Source: Sutcliffiella horikoshii (GTDB lineage: Bacteria > Bacillota > Bacilli > Bacillales > Bacillaceae_I). From it: 64,000 bases of DNA. The DNA is taken from NCBI GenBank assembly GCA_001636495.1, contig KV440964.1:2310666-2374665 (forward strand). Direction: 5' to 3'. Below the pieces are notes generated by a model. That model worked only from the letters and a program-made list of their open reading frames with translations. It was not told where the DNA came from and searched no databases. Position 1 is the stretch's first letter, and every line of letters starts with the position of its first letter. Made by a program: the position numbers and the translations under genes. Shown here one piece after another: positions 56,903-64,000 of this stretch.

Positions 56903-58066
56903 ATGGCACAGCTCAGTGGAAATCTGCTCTATGCTGCATTTATTCTTTACCTAGTCGGTACTGCCTTTTTTGGCGGAGCCGTTCGTGGAAAACAGGGTAA
57001 TAAAGCTGCTAAAATAGGAATCAGTATTACCATTCTAGGTTTTATTGCCCAGTTGGGTTATTTCATCACCCGCTGGATAGCCGGCGGACATGCACCTGTT
57101 AGTAATTTGTTCGAATTTACAACATTCTTTGGGATGATGATGGTTTTAGCATTTATCGTCATATATTTCATTTATAAAACAAGTACACTGGGAGTATTTA
57201 CACTTCCGATTGCTTTATTGCTGATAGCATACGCTGCTATGTTTCCGAGTGATATTTCTCCGCTTATCCCAGCGTTGCAAAGTCATTGGTTGGCGATTCA
57301 CGTTTCCACAGTTGCATTAGGAATCGCTATCCTATCCGTAAGCTTTGCCGCAGGGTTGATTTATCTTGTGAAAGTGGTAGATTATACTAAAAAAGGGAAG
57401 AAGCCATTTTGGGTTGAATTCACTCTTTATGTGCTAATTTCATTCCTTGGATTCATCTTCGTCTCCATCGGATTTGGAGCAGTGGATTACGAGGCCCAGT
57501 TCTCTTACATTAACAAAGAGGGTGCACAAGCACAGGTGGAATACCATTTGTATCCTATTGTAGGGCCGAATGAAGGGGAATTATTGACAGAAAACCGAAT
57601 GGATTCACTTATTAATCTATCTCCATGGATTAATACATTGAAATTGAACACTGTGATATGGTCGCTTCTTGGCGGGGCAATCCTTTATCTGATTTTACGT
57701 CTGGTACTGAGAAAGCCAATTGGACAAGCATTGAAGCCTGCTGTTTCGAAAGTCAACCTTAACATGGTAGATGAAATCGGCTACCGTGCCGTTACTATCG
57801 GATTCCCTGTATTTACACTTGGTGGGCTGATATTTGCAGCCATTTGGGCTCAAATCGCCTGGTCAAGATTTTGGGCTTGGGATCCAAAGGAAGTGTGGGC
57901 ATTCATCACTTGGTTGTTTTATGCAGCATACTTGCATTTGCGTCTATCCAAAGGTTGGGAAGGCGAGAAATCTGCATGGCTGACACTTGTCGGTTTTGCC
58001 ATAATATTATTCAACCTTATTGGAGTAAACTTAATCATTGCCGGACTCCATTCTTATGCAATGTAA
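56903..58066 (+). CDS. resC: Cytochrome c biogenesis protein ResC
   Basis: 387 residues, about eight membrane helices. CcmC/CcsA-type tryptophan-rich heme-binding motif [20 protein letters not shown] near 315-334, with flanking conserved His in [11 protein letters not shown] (about 130) and GLHSYAM at the C-terminus. Partner of ResB in cytochrome c synthesis. Confidence 0.95.
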   Translation: MAQLSGNLLYAAFILYLVGTAFFGGAVRGKQGNKAAKIGISITILGFIAQLGYFITRWIAGGHAPVSNLFEFTTFFGMMMVLAFIVIYFIYKTSTLGVFTLPIALLLIAYAAMFPSDISPLIPALQSHWLAIHVSTVALGIAILSVSFAAGLIYLVKVVDYTKKGKKPFWVEFTLYVLISFLGFIFVSIGFGAVDYEAQFSYINKEGAQAQVEYHLYPIVGPNEGELLTENRMDSLINLSPWINTLKLNTVIWSLLGGAILYLILRLVLRKPIGQALKPAVSKVNLNMVDEIGYRAVTIGFPVFTLGGLIFAAIWAQIAWSRFWAWDPKEVWAFITWLFYAAYLHLRLSKGWEGEKSAWLTLVGFAIILFNLIGVNLIIAGLHSYAM

Positions 58067-58074
58067 TAACTATA

Positions 58075-58104
58075 AAGAGCCTTCACAATGTTGTGGAGGC
58101 TCTT
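58075..58104 (+). promoter_or_regulatory. Stem-loop between resC and resD
   Basis: AAGAGCCTTCAC, 6-base loop, GTGGAGGCTCTT (one mismatch). It has no T-run, so is a weak or partial terminator or an RNA-processing site that could lower resDE relative to resABC. Confidence 0.6.
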
Positions 58105-58135
58105 CCTACAGAATTTAATAAGGGGGTTTTTGTTG

Positions 58136-58855
58136 ATGGAAAAAGAAGTAAGAATTCTTATAGTGGATGATGAGGAACGTATCAGAAGATTGCTGAAAAT
58201 GTATTTAGAAAGGGAGAACTACGTTATCGAAGAGGCGGACAATGGACACTCTGCGCTTGAACTGGCGTTAGAAAAAGAGTACGATGTCATCCTTTTGGAT
58301 ATCATGATGCCTGGCATGGACGGGATGGAGGTTTGTAAAGAGATAAGAGAGAAAAAAGCAACACCTATCATCATGCTGACAGCAAAAGGGGAAGAGACAA
58401 ACCGCGTGCAAGGCTTTGAAGTAGGAACGGACGATTACATCGTGAAACCCTTCAGTCCAAGAGAAGTGGTGCTGCGTGTGAAAGCGTTGTTACGTCGCTC
58501 CTCAAGTACTACATTTCTTAAAACCGAGACGACCACAAAAGATGTGATCGTTTTCCCTCACTTAACAATTGATAATGACGCACATCGTGTGACATCTGAA
58601 GGGAAAGAGGTTAATCTTACACCAAAGGAATACGAGCTTCTCTATTTCTTGGCAAAATCTCCGGACAAAGTTTTTGATCGTGAACAACTGTTGAAGGAAG
58701 TATGGCAATACGAATTCTTCGGAGATTTACGTACGGTTGATACGCATGTAAAACGCCTTCGAGAGAAATTAAACAAAGTATCAGAACCAGCTTCCAAAAT
58801 GATTGTAACAGTTTGGGGCGTAGGCTATAAATTTGAGGTTGGCAATGAATCATGA
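58136..58855 (+). CDS. resD: Response regulator ResD
   Basis: 239 residues, OmpR/PhoB type. Receiver domain (1-120) with the phospho-acceptor in [13 protein letters not shown] (D55) and [11 protein letters not shown]-terminal winged helix (about 140-235) ending [12 protein letters not shown]. Activates aerobic/anaerobic respiration genes under oxygen limitation. The start is ATG 58136 after AAGGGGG; the in-frame TTG just before it is less likely. Overlaps resE by 4 bases. Confidence 0.95.
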   Translation: MEKEVRILIVDDEERIRRLLKMYLERENYVIEEADNGHSALELALEKEYDVILLDIMMPGMDGMEVCKEIREKKATPIIMLTAKGEETNRVQGFEVGTDDYIVKPFSPREVVLRVKALLRRSSSTTFLKTETTTKDVIVFPHLTIDNDAHRVTSEGKEVNLTPKEYELLYFLAKSPDKVFDREQLLKEVWQYEFFGDLRTVDTHVKRLREKLNKVSEPASKMIVTVWGVGYKFEVGNES

Positions 58856-60621
58856 TTTGGAGAAGTGTAGTAGGTAAGCTCTGGCTTACCGTTTTACTTT
58901 TAGTTTCTTTTGTATTATTTGTTCTCACGATCCTGTTACTTGAGTTCTTCGAAAACTATCATGTACAGGAGGCAGAGAAGGATCTAACACAGGCTGCAAG
59001 TAAAATTTCTTTGATACTGGAGCAGCATGAAGATATGGAACTTTCCAAAGCTATTGCATGGGAGCTAGTTGATGAAGTGTCACGGGTGGTGATTTTTTCT
59101 GATAAAGGAGAGTATTCGCATTCTCCTAATCCTGAAATCGACCACCTTCCTGCAGAGTTCTTTTTGAACGACCCTGAACTCTCCCTTGTATTTGAAGATC
59201 AGCCGATTGTGACAAAGAAAACCTATCTGCCGGATCTGGATATCGCAGATGAAATGCAAGGGGAAGTAATGATAGTCGGGATTCCGTTGCATATTGATGA
59301 AAATAAGGATGGGGCCGTATTTGTCTATCAGTCTCTCCTTGCCATTAAAGAAACAACCAAACAGACAACCAAACTCATCTTGCTTGCTGCGGGGTTCGCT
59401 ATCTTTCTGACGACCATTTTTGCTTTCTTCCTATCCACCAGGATTACAGCACCACTTAGAAATATGAGGGAAGCAGCCTTTGAGGTTGCACGTGGAAAGT
59501 TTGATACAAAAGTGCCTATCTTGACGTCCGACGAAATCGGCGAACTCGGAATGGCCTTTAACCAAATGGGAAGACAGCTGAAATTTAATATCAATGCCTT
59601 GAATCAAGAGAAAGAACATCTCGCTAATATTCTTAGTAGTATGGCCGATGGAGTGATCACCTTGAATCGTGATGGTACTATCCTTGTAACAAACCCACCT
59701 GCCGAGAAATTTTTGCAGGCATGGTTTTATCAGGAGGGGAATGCAAGTGGTGAGGACCTTCCTGTTGAGGTAAGAGAAATGTTCCAGAGGGCCATATCGG
59801 TAGAAAAGGAACAAAGTATCGAACTGGCATACCAGGGACGTACATGGGTGATCGTAATGAGTCCGCTCTACGCTCAGACACATATTCGTGGTGCAGTGGC
59901 TGTCATCAGGGATATGACGGAAGAGAGAAGGCTTGACAAGCTTAGGAAAGACTTTATTGCCAATGTGTCTCACGAACTGCGTACACCCATTTCCATGCTT
60001 CAAGGATATAGCGAGGCGATTGTGGATGATATAGCAGGAACAGATGAAGAGAAAAAAGAATTGGCTTCCGTCATCTATGATGAATCCTTGCGGATGGGTA
60101 GACTTGTAAATGACCTTCTCGATTTGGCAAGAATGGAGGCTGGTCATATTTCCTTAAACTATGAACAGGCTGACGTCACTGCATTTGTAGAGAAGATAAC
60201 TCGTAAATTTCAGGGGTTGGCCAAAGAGAAATCGATTTCCCTGCAATCCAATGTAGATGGGAAAGGTTTCATCCAAATGGATGTTGATCGGATGGAACAA
60301 GTTATGACGAACCTTGTCGATAATGCTATCCGTCACACGGCAGACGAAGGAACTATCTCTATCCATGTAAAAATGATGAATAACGGTGTGAAAATTGATG
60401 TTAAAGACTCAGGACACGGTATTCCGGAAGAAGATGTTCCGTTTGTGTTTGAACGTTTTTATAAGGCGGATAAAGCACGAACCAGGGGACGCGCAGGTAC
60501 TGGTTTAGGTTTGGCCATTGTGAAGAATATAGTAGAGGCACATCAAGGAACCATATCGGTCCATTCGAAAGAAAATGAAGGCACGACATTTTCCATGTTT
60601 ATTCCGCAAAAGCTGAATTAA
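58852..60621 (+). CDS. resE: Sensor histidine kinase ResE
   Basis: 589 residues. Two membrane helices (about 8-30 and 170-190) flank an extracytoplasmic sensor domain; HAMP (about 190-245), a PAS-like domain (about 260-350), HisKA with [16 protein letters not shown] (H374) and HATPase with N box [13 protein letters not shown]1 [10 protein letters not shown] and G2 [13 protein letters not shown]. Phosphorylates ResD. Normal length for ResE. Confidence 0.95.
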   Translation: MIWRSVVGKLWLTVLLLVSFVLFVLTILLLEFFENYHVQEAEKDLTQAASKISLILEQHEDMELSKAIAWELVDEVSRVVIFSDKGEYSHSPNPEIDHLPAEFFLNDPELSLVFEDQPIVTKKTYLPDLDIADEMQGEVMIVGIPLHIDENKDGAVFVYQSLLAIKETTKQTTKLILLAAGFAIFLTTIFAFFLSTRITAPLRNMREAAFEVARGKFDTKVPILTSDEIGELGMAFNQMGRQLKFNINALNQEKEHLANILSSMADGVITLNRDGTILVTNPPAEKFLQAWFYQEGNASGEDLPVEVREMFQRAISVEKEQSIELAYQGRTWVIVMSPLYAQTHIRGAVAVIRDMTEERRLDKLRKDFIANVSHELRTPISMLQGYSEAIVDDIAGTDEEKKELASVIYDESLRMGRLVNDLLDLARMEAGHISLNYEQADVTAFVEKITRKFQGLAKEKSISLQSNVDGKGFIQMDVDRMEQVMTNLVDNAIRHTADEGTISIHVKMMNNGVKIDVKDSGHGIPEEDVPFVFERFYKADKARTRGRAGTGLGLAIVKNIVEAHQGTISVHSKENEGTTFSMFIPQKLN

Positions 60622-60667
60622 TATGCTGAGCAATAGCGAAAAATCTTGTTTTGTATGAAACATTTTC

Positions 60668-60696
60668 TTGTCATCCTTAGGCATATCTTGTAATAT
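60668..60696 (+). promoter_or_regulatory. Promoter of the cobalamin-riboswitch transcript
   Basis: TTGTCA (60668-60673), 17 bases, TAATAT (60691-60696). Confidence 0.65.
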
Positions 60697-60724
60697 GAAA
60701 ATTAGTAAACTTAATAGCTAACAA

Positions 60725-60898
60725 ATAGTTGGTGTCACGTTTGTGACTTAATAGGGAATTTGGTGAAATGCCAAAACTGTCCCCGCAACTGTAAATGTGG
60801 ACGAAATGAGATAACCACTGTATGAAATGGCTTAAGAAATTAGGTCCGCATATGGGAAGGCTCAAAGTAGGAGGAAGCATAAGTCAGTAGACCTGCCA
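60725..60898 (+). promoter_or_regulatory. Cobalamin (B12) riboswitch
   Basis: Conserved blocks in order: TTGGTGTCACG, TTAATAGGGAAT, TGGTGAAATGCCAAAACTG, CCCCGCAACTGTAA, CACTGT, GGGAAGG and AAGTCAGTAGACCTGCC. This is a complete adenosylcobalamin-type aptamer (B12-box included). It precedes a DUF4430 lipoprotein and an ECF transporter subunit, suggesting B12 uptake. Confidence 0.96.
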
Positions 60899-60984
60899 AT
60901 TATTGTACCAGTTTCAATACTTCGGGGGTTGAGTAGGAGAGACGGCACAACTATGCCTTTTTGATGTATTATTATGCCGTTATC

Positions 60985-61017
60985 ACCTCATCCTGAAAAT
61001 TGGATGAGGTTTTTTGT
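60985..61017 (+). terminator. Riboswitch-controlled terminator
   Basis: ACCTCATCC, loop, GGATGAGGT followed by TTTTTGTTTG. Lies 87 bases after the aptamer; upstream ACGGCA and TGCCGT segments could form an antiterminator. Confidence 0.88.
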
Positions 61018-61102
61018 TTGCTCAAAACCTTTCTTGAAGAGGGGACACCATAAAGAAAGAGAGGCCATTGAAAATTGAAAACGTAGTATTTTTGTGGTTT
61101 CT

Positions 61103-61240
61103 AGCTGGGGATTGGAGCAAATGGCGTAGACTCCTGCGGGAGAGTAGCGACAATCTTGAGACCCCGCAGGCGCAGCCGAGGAGGCTCAAGGTCGCCCCGC
61201 GGAAAGCGAAGCCATTTGCGGAAATCACCAGCGCTGTTTA
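61103..61240 (+). repeat. Copy 5 of the dispersed ~140-bp repeat
   Basis: Nearly identical to copies 3 and 4, with the right arm slightly changed (AATCACCAGCGCTG). It lies between the cobalamin-riboswitch terminator and the lipoprotein gene, just as copy 4 lies between the FMN-riboswitch terminator and ribD. About 110 bp after the repeat hold nothing else before the ribosome binding site. Confidence 0.92.
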
Positions 61241-61353
61241 ACCAAAACTTAAAATTATGTATTTTTTCAGTGGCCTCTAGAAAGACAGGAGGAGAACACA
61301 GGTTCAACTTGTTTCACAGTTCTACAATTAACTTACATAAGGGGAAATAAAAA

Positions 61354-61773
61354 ATGAAAAACTACTTATTAACATTATTTGCAGCACTAACACTTGTATT
61401 AGCAGGCTGTGCAGATTCAACAACAAACGAAGCAAACCAAAACGCCAATAATACGGCACCGGCAGAAGAGCAACAAGAAAACCAACTGACAACTTCTATC
61501 AAACTGACTAAAGAAGGCGACGAAGTAATCAGCGAAGACACGGTTGAGTTTGAAGAAGGAGAATCGCTGATGGAAGTCATGGATCGTAACTTTGACCTAA
61601 CAACAGGATTTGGTGGAGACTTCATAGTAGGTATTGATGGACTCGGTTCAGAGGATGAGTCAGATTATTATTGGAACATATCTGTTAATGGTGAAAGCCT
61701 GATGGTAGGAGCAAACGATTACACATTAGAGGAGAACGACGAAGTACATTTTGATTATCAAAAGGTGGAATAA
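61354..61773 (+). CDS. DUF4430 (transcobalamin-like) lipoprotein
   Basis: 139 residues. Lipoprotein signal with lipobox LVLAGC (Cys at about 19), a low-complexity Asn/Glu-rich linker (about 22-48), then a ~90-residue beta-grasp-like domain with ESLMEVMDRNF, GFGGDFIVGIDGLGSED, DYYWNISVNGE and the terminal DEVHFDYQ. These are the hallmarks of DUF4430, related to the C-terminal domain of transcobalamin and intrinsic factor. Position under a B12 riboswitch makes extracellular cobalamin (or corrinoid) capture the best guess. Followed by the S-component after 2 bases. Confidence 0.85.
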   Translation: MKNYLLTLFAALTLVLAGCADSTTNEANQNANNTAPAEEQQENQLTTSIKLTKEGDEVISEDTVEFEEGESLMEVMDRNFDLTTGFGGDFIVGIDGLGSEDESDYYWNISVNGESLMVGANDYTLEENDEVHFDYQKVE

Positions 61774-61775
61774 AT

Positions 61776-62327
61776 ATGACTACCAAAAAGATAGCCCTTC
61801 TAGGAATGCTGATTGCCTTGTGCGTTGTAGGTAGAATTGCTTTTTCGTCTGTACCAAATGTTCAACCGGTGACAGCCATAATAATAATATGTGCATTTTG
61901 GATGGGGCCACTTGCTGGAGTCATACTTGCTGTTGGTACTACTTTTGCAACCAACCTTGTCCTGGGGACAGGGATGTGGACCTTTACCCAAATTTTCGCA
62001 TGGTCCGTCATCGGTTTATTGAGTGGGGCTATCGGCATCTGGTTGAAGAAAATCCCTGTGTTTATACTTTCTTTGTACGCAGGCCTTTGTGGATTATTTT
62101 TCGGTTTAGTATTTTCCATTCAAAACATGGTGATTGGGGGATTTCCTTTTCTCCCCTATTACCTGGCTGGCTTGCCGTTCGATATTAATCATGCTATTGG
62201 AAATGTCGTATTTTTTATCGTGTTATATCCGATTCTTTCCAGACTTCTTAACGAAAAAGCTTCCTTTATTGTTAAAAGAAAGGATGCTCTACCTGAGTAT
62301 CAGATGAGCAGTTCGTATAAGAAATGA
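61776..62327 (+). CDS. ECF transporter S-component, probable cobalamin specificity
   Basis: 183 residues, about six membrane helices. The N-terminus with KKIALLGMLIALCVVGRIAFSS-like helix and NVQPVTAIIII, then AGVILAVGTTFATNLVLGTG and the conserved LAGLPFDINHAIGNVVFFIV near the C-terminus, fits the ECF S-component fold (CbrT/HtsS-like). It would bind the vitamin and pair with the shared EcfAA'T energising module encoded elsewhere. B12 specificity is inferred from the riboswitch and lipoprotein partner, not from residues. Confidence 0.85.
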   Translation: MTTKKIALLGMLIALCVVGRIAFSSVPNVQPVTAIIIICAFWMGPLAGVILAVGTTFATNLVLGTGMWTFTQIFAWSVIGLLSGAIGIWLKKIPVFILSLYAGLCGLFFGLVFSIQNMVIGGFPFLPYYLAGLPFDINHAIGNVVFFIVLYPILSRLLNEKASFIVKRKDALPEYQMSSSYKK

Positions 62328-62335
62328 AGGTCGAG

Positions 62336-62368
62336 CGTCAGTACCCGATGGGTGGTGACGTTTTTTTC
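62336..62368 (+). terminator. Terminator of the B12 uptake operon
   Basis: CGTCA-gt-ACCC, loop, GGGT-gg-TGACG followed by seven T. Confidence 0.85.
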
Positions 62369-62543
62369 TGTTTTTAGGTAAGCATTAGGTCGAAATATGT
62401 ATAAAGCAAAAGGGCAAATGCCTACAAAAATCCCTATAATCCCTAATGGACATCCAGTATACTTAAAAGGAGAAGCGAATCTTGCAAGAAAATAGCACCC
62501 AAATACATCTAGTCAAATTGTAATTTTTTTAATATATTTGTAA

Positions 62544-62570
62544 TGTAACTTTTTCACTATAATATGCGAC
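62544..62570 (+). promoter_or_regulatory. Autoregulatory sigma-X promoter of sigX-rsiX
   Basis: TGTAAC followed by TTTTT (62544-62554) and CGAC at 62567-62570 with 17 bases between. This matches the sigma-X/ECF pattern (TGTAACnTTT ... CGwC). The 150 bp upstream of it contain only a doubtful 32-codon frame. Confidence 0.8.
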
Positions 62571-62594
62571 TAATGAAATGAACGGAGGGAAACT

Positions 62595-63131
62595 ATGAAT
62601 ACCGTTTTTCAAGAGCTCTATGAAAAATATCACCAGGATGTTTATCAATTCTTATATTACATGGTGAACAATAAGGAGCAAGCGGAAGACCTCGTTCAAG
62701 AAGTTTATATAAAAGTTTTGCGTTCTTATGACCGTTTCGAAGGAAAAAGCAGCGAGAAAACATGGCTCTTTTCCATAGCCAAACATGTTGCAATCGATTC
62801 CTTCCGTAAACATAAAGGATGGAAAAACAAACTACTTGAAACATTTGACTGGAATAAACAGCAAGTGAGGGACCATGCTCCCCTGCCTGAAGAGATAGCT
62901 CTTCAGAATGAACAGGTTCAACAAATGTACCGGTGCTTGGATAAATGTAAAGTCGACCACCGACTGGTCCTTGTCCTGCGGTACATACAGGCCTTATCTA
63001 TCCAGGAAACTGCCCAGATACTGGGGTGGACGGAAAGTAAGGTGAAAACAACTCAGCATAGAGCCTTAAAGGTCTTGAAGGCATATATGGAAGAACTTCA
63101 AGAGAAAGGAGGAAACAGCAATGCGTCATAA
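62595..63131 (+). CDS. sigX: ECF RNA polymerase sigma factor SigX
   Basis: 178 residues. Region 2 with EDLVQEVYIKVLRSYDRFEG and WLFSIAKHVAIDSFRKHKG; region 4 with LRYIQALSIQETAQILGWTE and SKVKTTQHRALKVL. Controls cell-envelope charge and D-alanylation genes in B. subtilis. Follows the res genes and B12 module; in B. subtilis it follows resE directly. Its end overlaps rsiX by 11 bases. Confidence 0.93.
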   Translation: MNTVFQELYEKYHQDVYQFLYYMVNNKEQAEDLVQEVYIKVLRSYDRFEGKSSEKTWLFSIAKHVAIDSFRKHKGWKNKLLETFDWNKQQVRDHAPLPEEIALQNEQVQQMYRCLDKCKVDHRLVLVLRYIQALSIQETAQILGWTESKVKTTQHRALKVLKAYMEELQEKGGNSNAS

Positions 63132-64000
63132 CGATGAAGACCAGTTAGAAAAACTTCTGAGGCAAATGCCTAAAATTAAAGATGATCGTGACCCGAAACA
63201 TATATATAAAGAAATTCAACCGAAGCTGACGAGTTCCACAAGGCGTCCGAAACTAGTGCCCGCAATCGCTTTAGTAGCTGCTGTGGTCATTTTGGCTGTA
63301 ATCGGACCGATGTTTGTCAATAACATGCAATTTGATATGAGCCTAAGCGGTTCTAATGCAAACAGTGGGGCGGAAGAGAGCATGGATATGGCAACAATGG
63401 ATGCGGATGAAACCGATGATGCTGGGATTGCAATGGAATCCACGAGGCAAAACGTAAGCGAGGGAGAAGAGTCTACAACAAAGGATGAAAAGGACGCAAG
63501 TGATTTTGCAACAGTTGAAATGATGACTGCAGATGGAAGAAGCTTTGTTTTGCCAACTTATAATGAGGCGGAAGAATATGCTGTGACGATCGGTGCGTCC
63601 TTGTCTAATGCGGATACTATTCCTTTTGGAGGATCAACTACTCCATTAACCGTGATTGTTCCGAAAGAGGAAGGGCAAACATATGTAGACGCATTAAACA
63701 AAGTCCGTGGCAACATAGCATTTGAAAGTTATGGTTTAGAAAAGCCATTCATTAATGATAATGGAGTTGTTACAGAAGAAATTGACGCTACGGGAAATCG
63801 AGTTCCGGTCGTAGACGTTACCAAGATGAATAAAGGTATTTCTTCTTTCCAGGACCCATTATTCAAAAAAGAACTAATAGATACATTCAGTCTTCATTAT
63901 TCTCAAGTACAATTGAGTGATAATGGCAATAAAGTGAATGTTGAGATAGGTAATACAGTATACGAAGGCCCAATTGAATTTGAACAAAATCAAAAACGTG
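63121..64000 (+). CDS. rsiX: Anti-sigma-X factor RsiX (3' end beyond window)
   Basis: ATG at 63121 overlapping sigX; the frame stays open to the window end (293 codons). Cytoplasmic N-terminus (1-43) with KLLRQMPKIKDDRDPKHIYKE-like anti-sigma segment, one membrane helix (about 47-65, ALVAAVVILAVIGPMF), a low-complexity Met/Asp/Glu-rich linker (about 80-130) and an extracytoplasmic domain similar to the RsiX/GerMN type (ADGRSFVLPTYNEAEEY, STTPLTVIVPKEEGQTY). Binds and inhibits sigma-X. Confidence 0.88.
   Translation, partial: MRHNDEDQLEKLLRQMPKIKDDRDPKHIYKEIQPKLTSSTRRPKLVPAIALVAAVVILAVIGPMFVNNMQFDMSLSGSNANSGAEESMDMATMDADETDDAGIAMESTRQNVSEGEESTTKDEKDASDFATVEMMTADGRSFVLPTYNEAEEYAVTIGASLSNADTIPFGGSTTPLTVIVPKEEGQTYVDALNKVRGNIAFESYGLEKPFINDNGVVTEEIDATGNRVPVVDVTKMNKGISSFQDPLFKKELIDTFSLHYSQVQLSDNGNKVNVEIGNTVYEGPIEFEQNQKR

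Noticed and set aside
61101-61307. Frames of 60-70 codons reading through the dispersed repeats (also at 15907, 40838 and 41999)
   Set aside because: Similar peptides arise because the repeats are GC-rich and stop-poor. The frames start or end at the repeat borders and lack ribosome binding sites.
62397-62495. A 32-codon frame between the ECF S-component and sigX (starting MYKAKGQMPTKIP)
   Set aside because: Ribosome binding site is poor, no recognisable motif, and the region is short and AT-rich. It may be a remnant, but there is not enough to call it a gene.

Overview
The window is a contiguous piece of a Bacillaceae (endospore-forming, low-GC Gram-positive) chromosome. The gene order follows the classical Bacillus subtilis-type block almost exactly: yqkE, yqkF, mciZ, nudF, endoQ (yqxK), spoIIM, fur, yqzK, xerD, deoB (drm), punA, dacF, the spoIIA operon, spoVA, lysA, ppiB, the riboflavin operon, ribT, ypuF, scpA, scpB, ypuI, dacB, spmA, spmB, rluB, resABCDE, sigX, rsiX. 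The genus cannot be fixed by eye. No rRNA or tRNA gene was seen.

Layout. Positions 1-3900 hold a partial RibD-C/DHFR-like reductase, a WG-repeat plus DUF3298 protein, two unrecognised small genes, and a 31-residue Cys-motif microprotein on the minus strand. Positions 3.87-5.42 kb are a catalase with a perfect PerR box. Positions 5.5-13.5 kb carry the yqkE-to-xerD block, interrupted by an intact 1,499-bp IS256-family element that landed on the stop codon of endoQ. A 49-residue mciZ (inhibitor of FtsZ) lies antisense just upstream of nudF. Positions 13.7-20.9 kb hold nucleoside catabolism genes (deoB, punA, pdp), dacF and spoIIAA-spoIIAB-sigF.

Between sigF and spoVAA, which are neighbours in B. 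subtilis, lies a 13-kb galactoside island (20.9-34.2 kb). It contains a binding-protein ABC transporter without its own ATPase, a GH36 alpha-galactosidase, galK, galE, galT, an aldose 1-epimerase, a GH42 beta-galactosidase and a LacI-type regulator. Two LacI/CRE-like operators flank the start of the transcript. Together these genes would import galactosides, hydrolyse them in the cytoplasm and feed galactose into the Leloir pathway.

Positions 34.2-47 kb hold the seven-gene spoVA operon behind a sigma-G promoter, lysA, ppiB, and the FMN-riboswitch-controlled ribD-ribE-ribBA-ribH genes followed by ribT and ypuF. Positions 47-53 kb hold scpAB, ypuI, an Fe/Mn superoxide dismutase with an N-terminal extension, and the sigma-E operon dacB-spmA-spmB. 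Positions 53.7-64 kb hold rluB, the cytochrome c maturation and respiration-control operon resABCDE, a cobalamin-riboswitch-controlled DUF4430 lipoprotein plus ECF transporter S-component (a likely vitamin B12 uptake module), and sigX-rsiX (rsiX runs off the window).

The intergenic DNA is rich in repeats. There are five copies (one truncated) of a ~140-bp dispersed repeat, two of which sit between a riboswitch terminator and the first gene it controls. There are two minisatellites that both have a 52-bp period, a third with a 41-bp period, and a nested-hairpin repeat before resA. Sporulation-stage promoters can be read for sigma-F (dacF), sigma-G (spoVA) and sigma-E (dacB).
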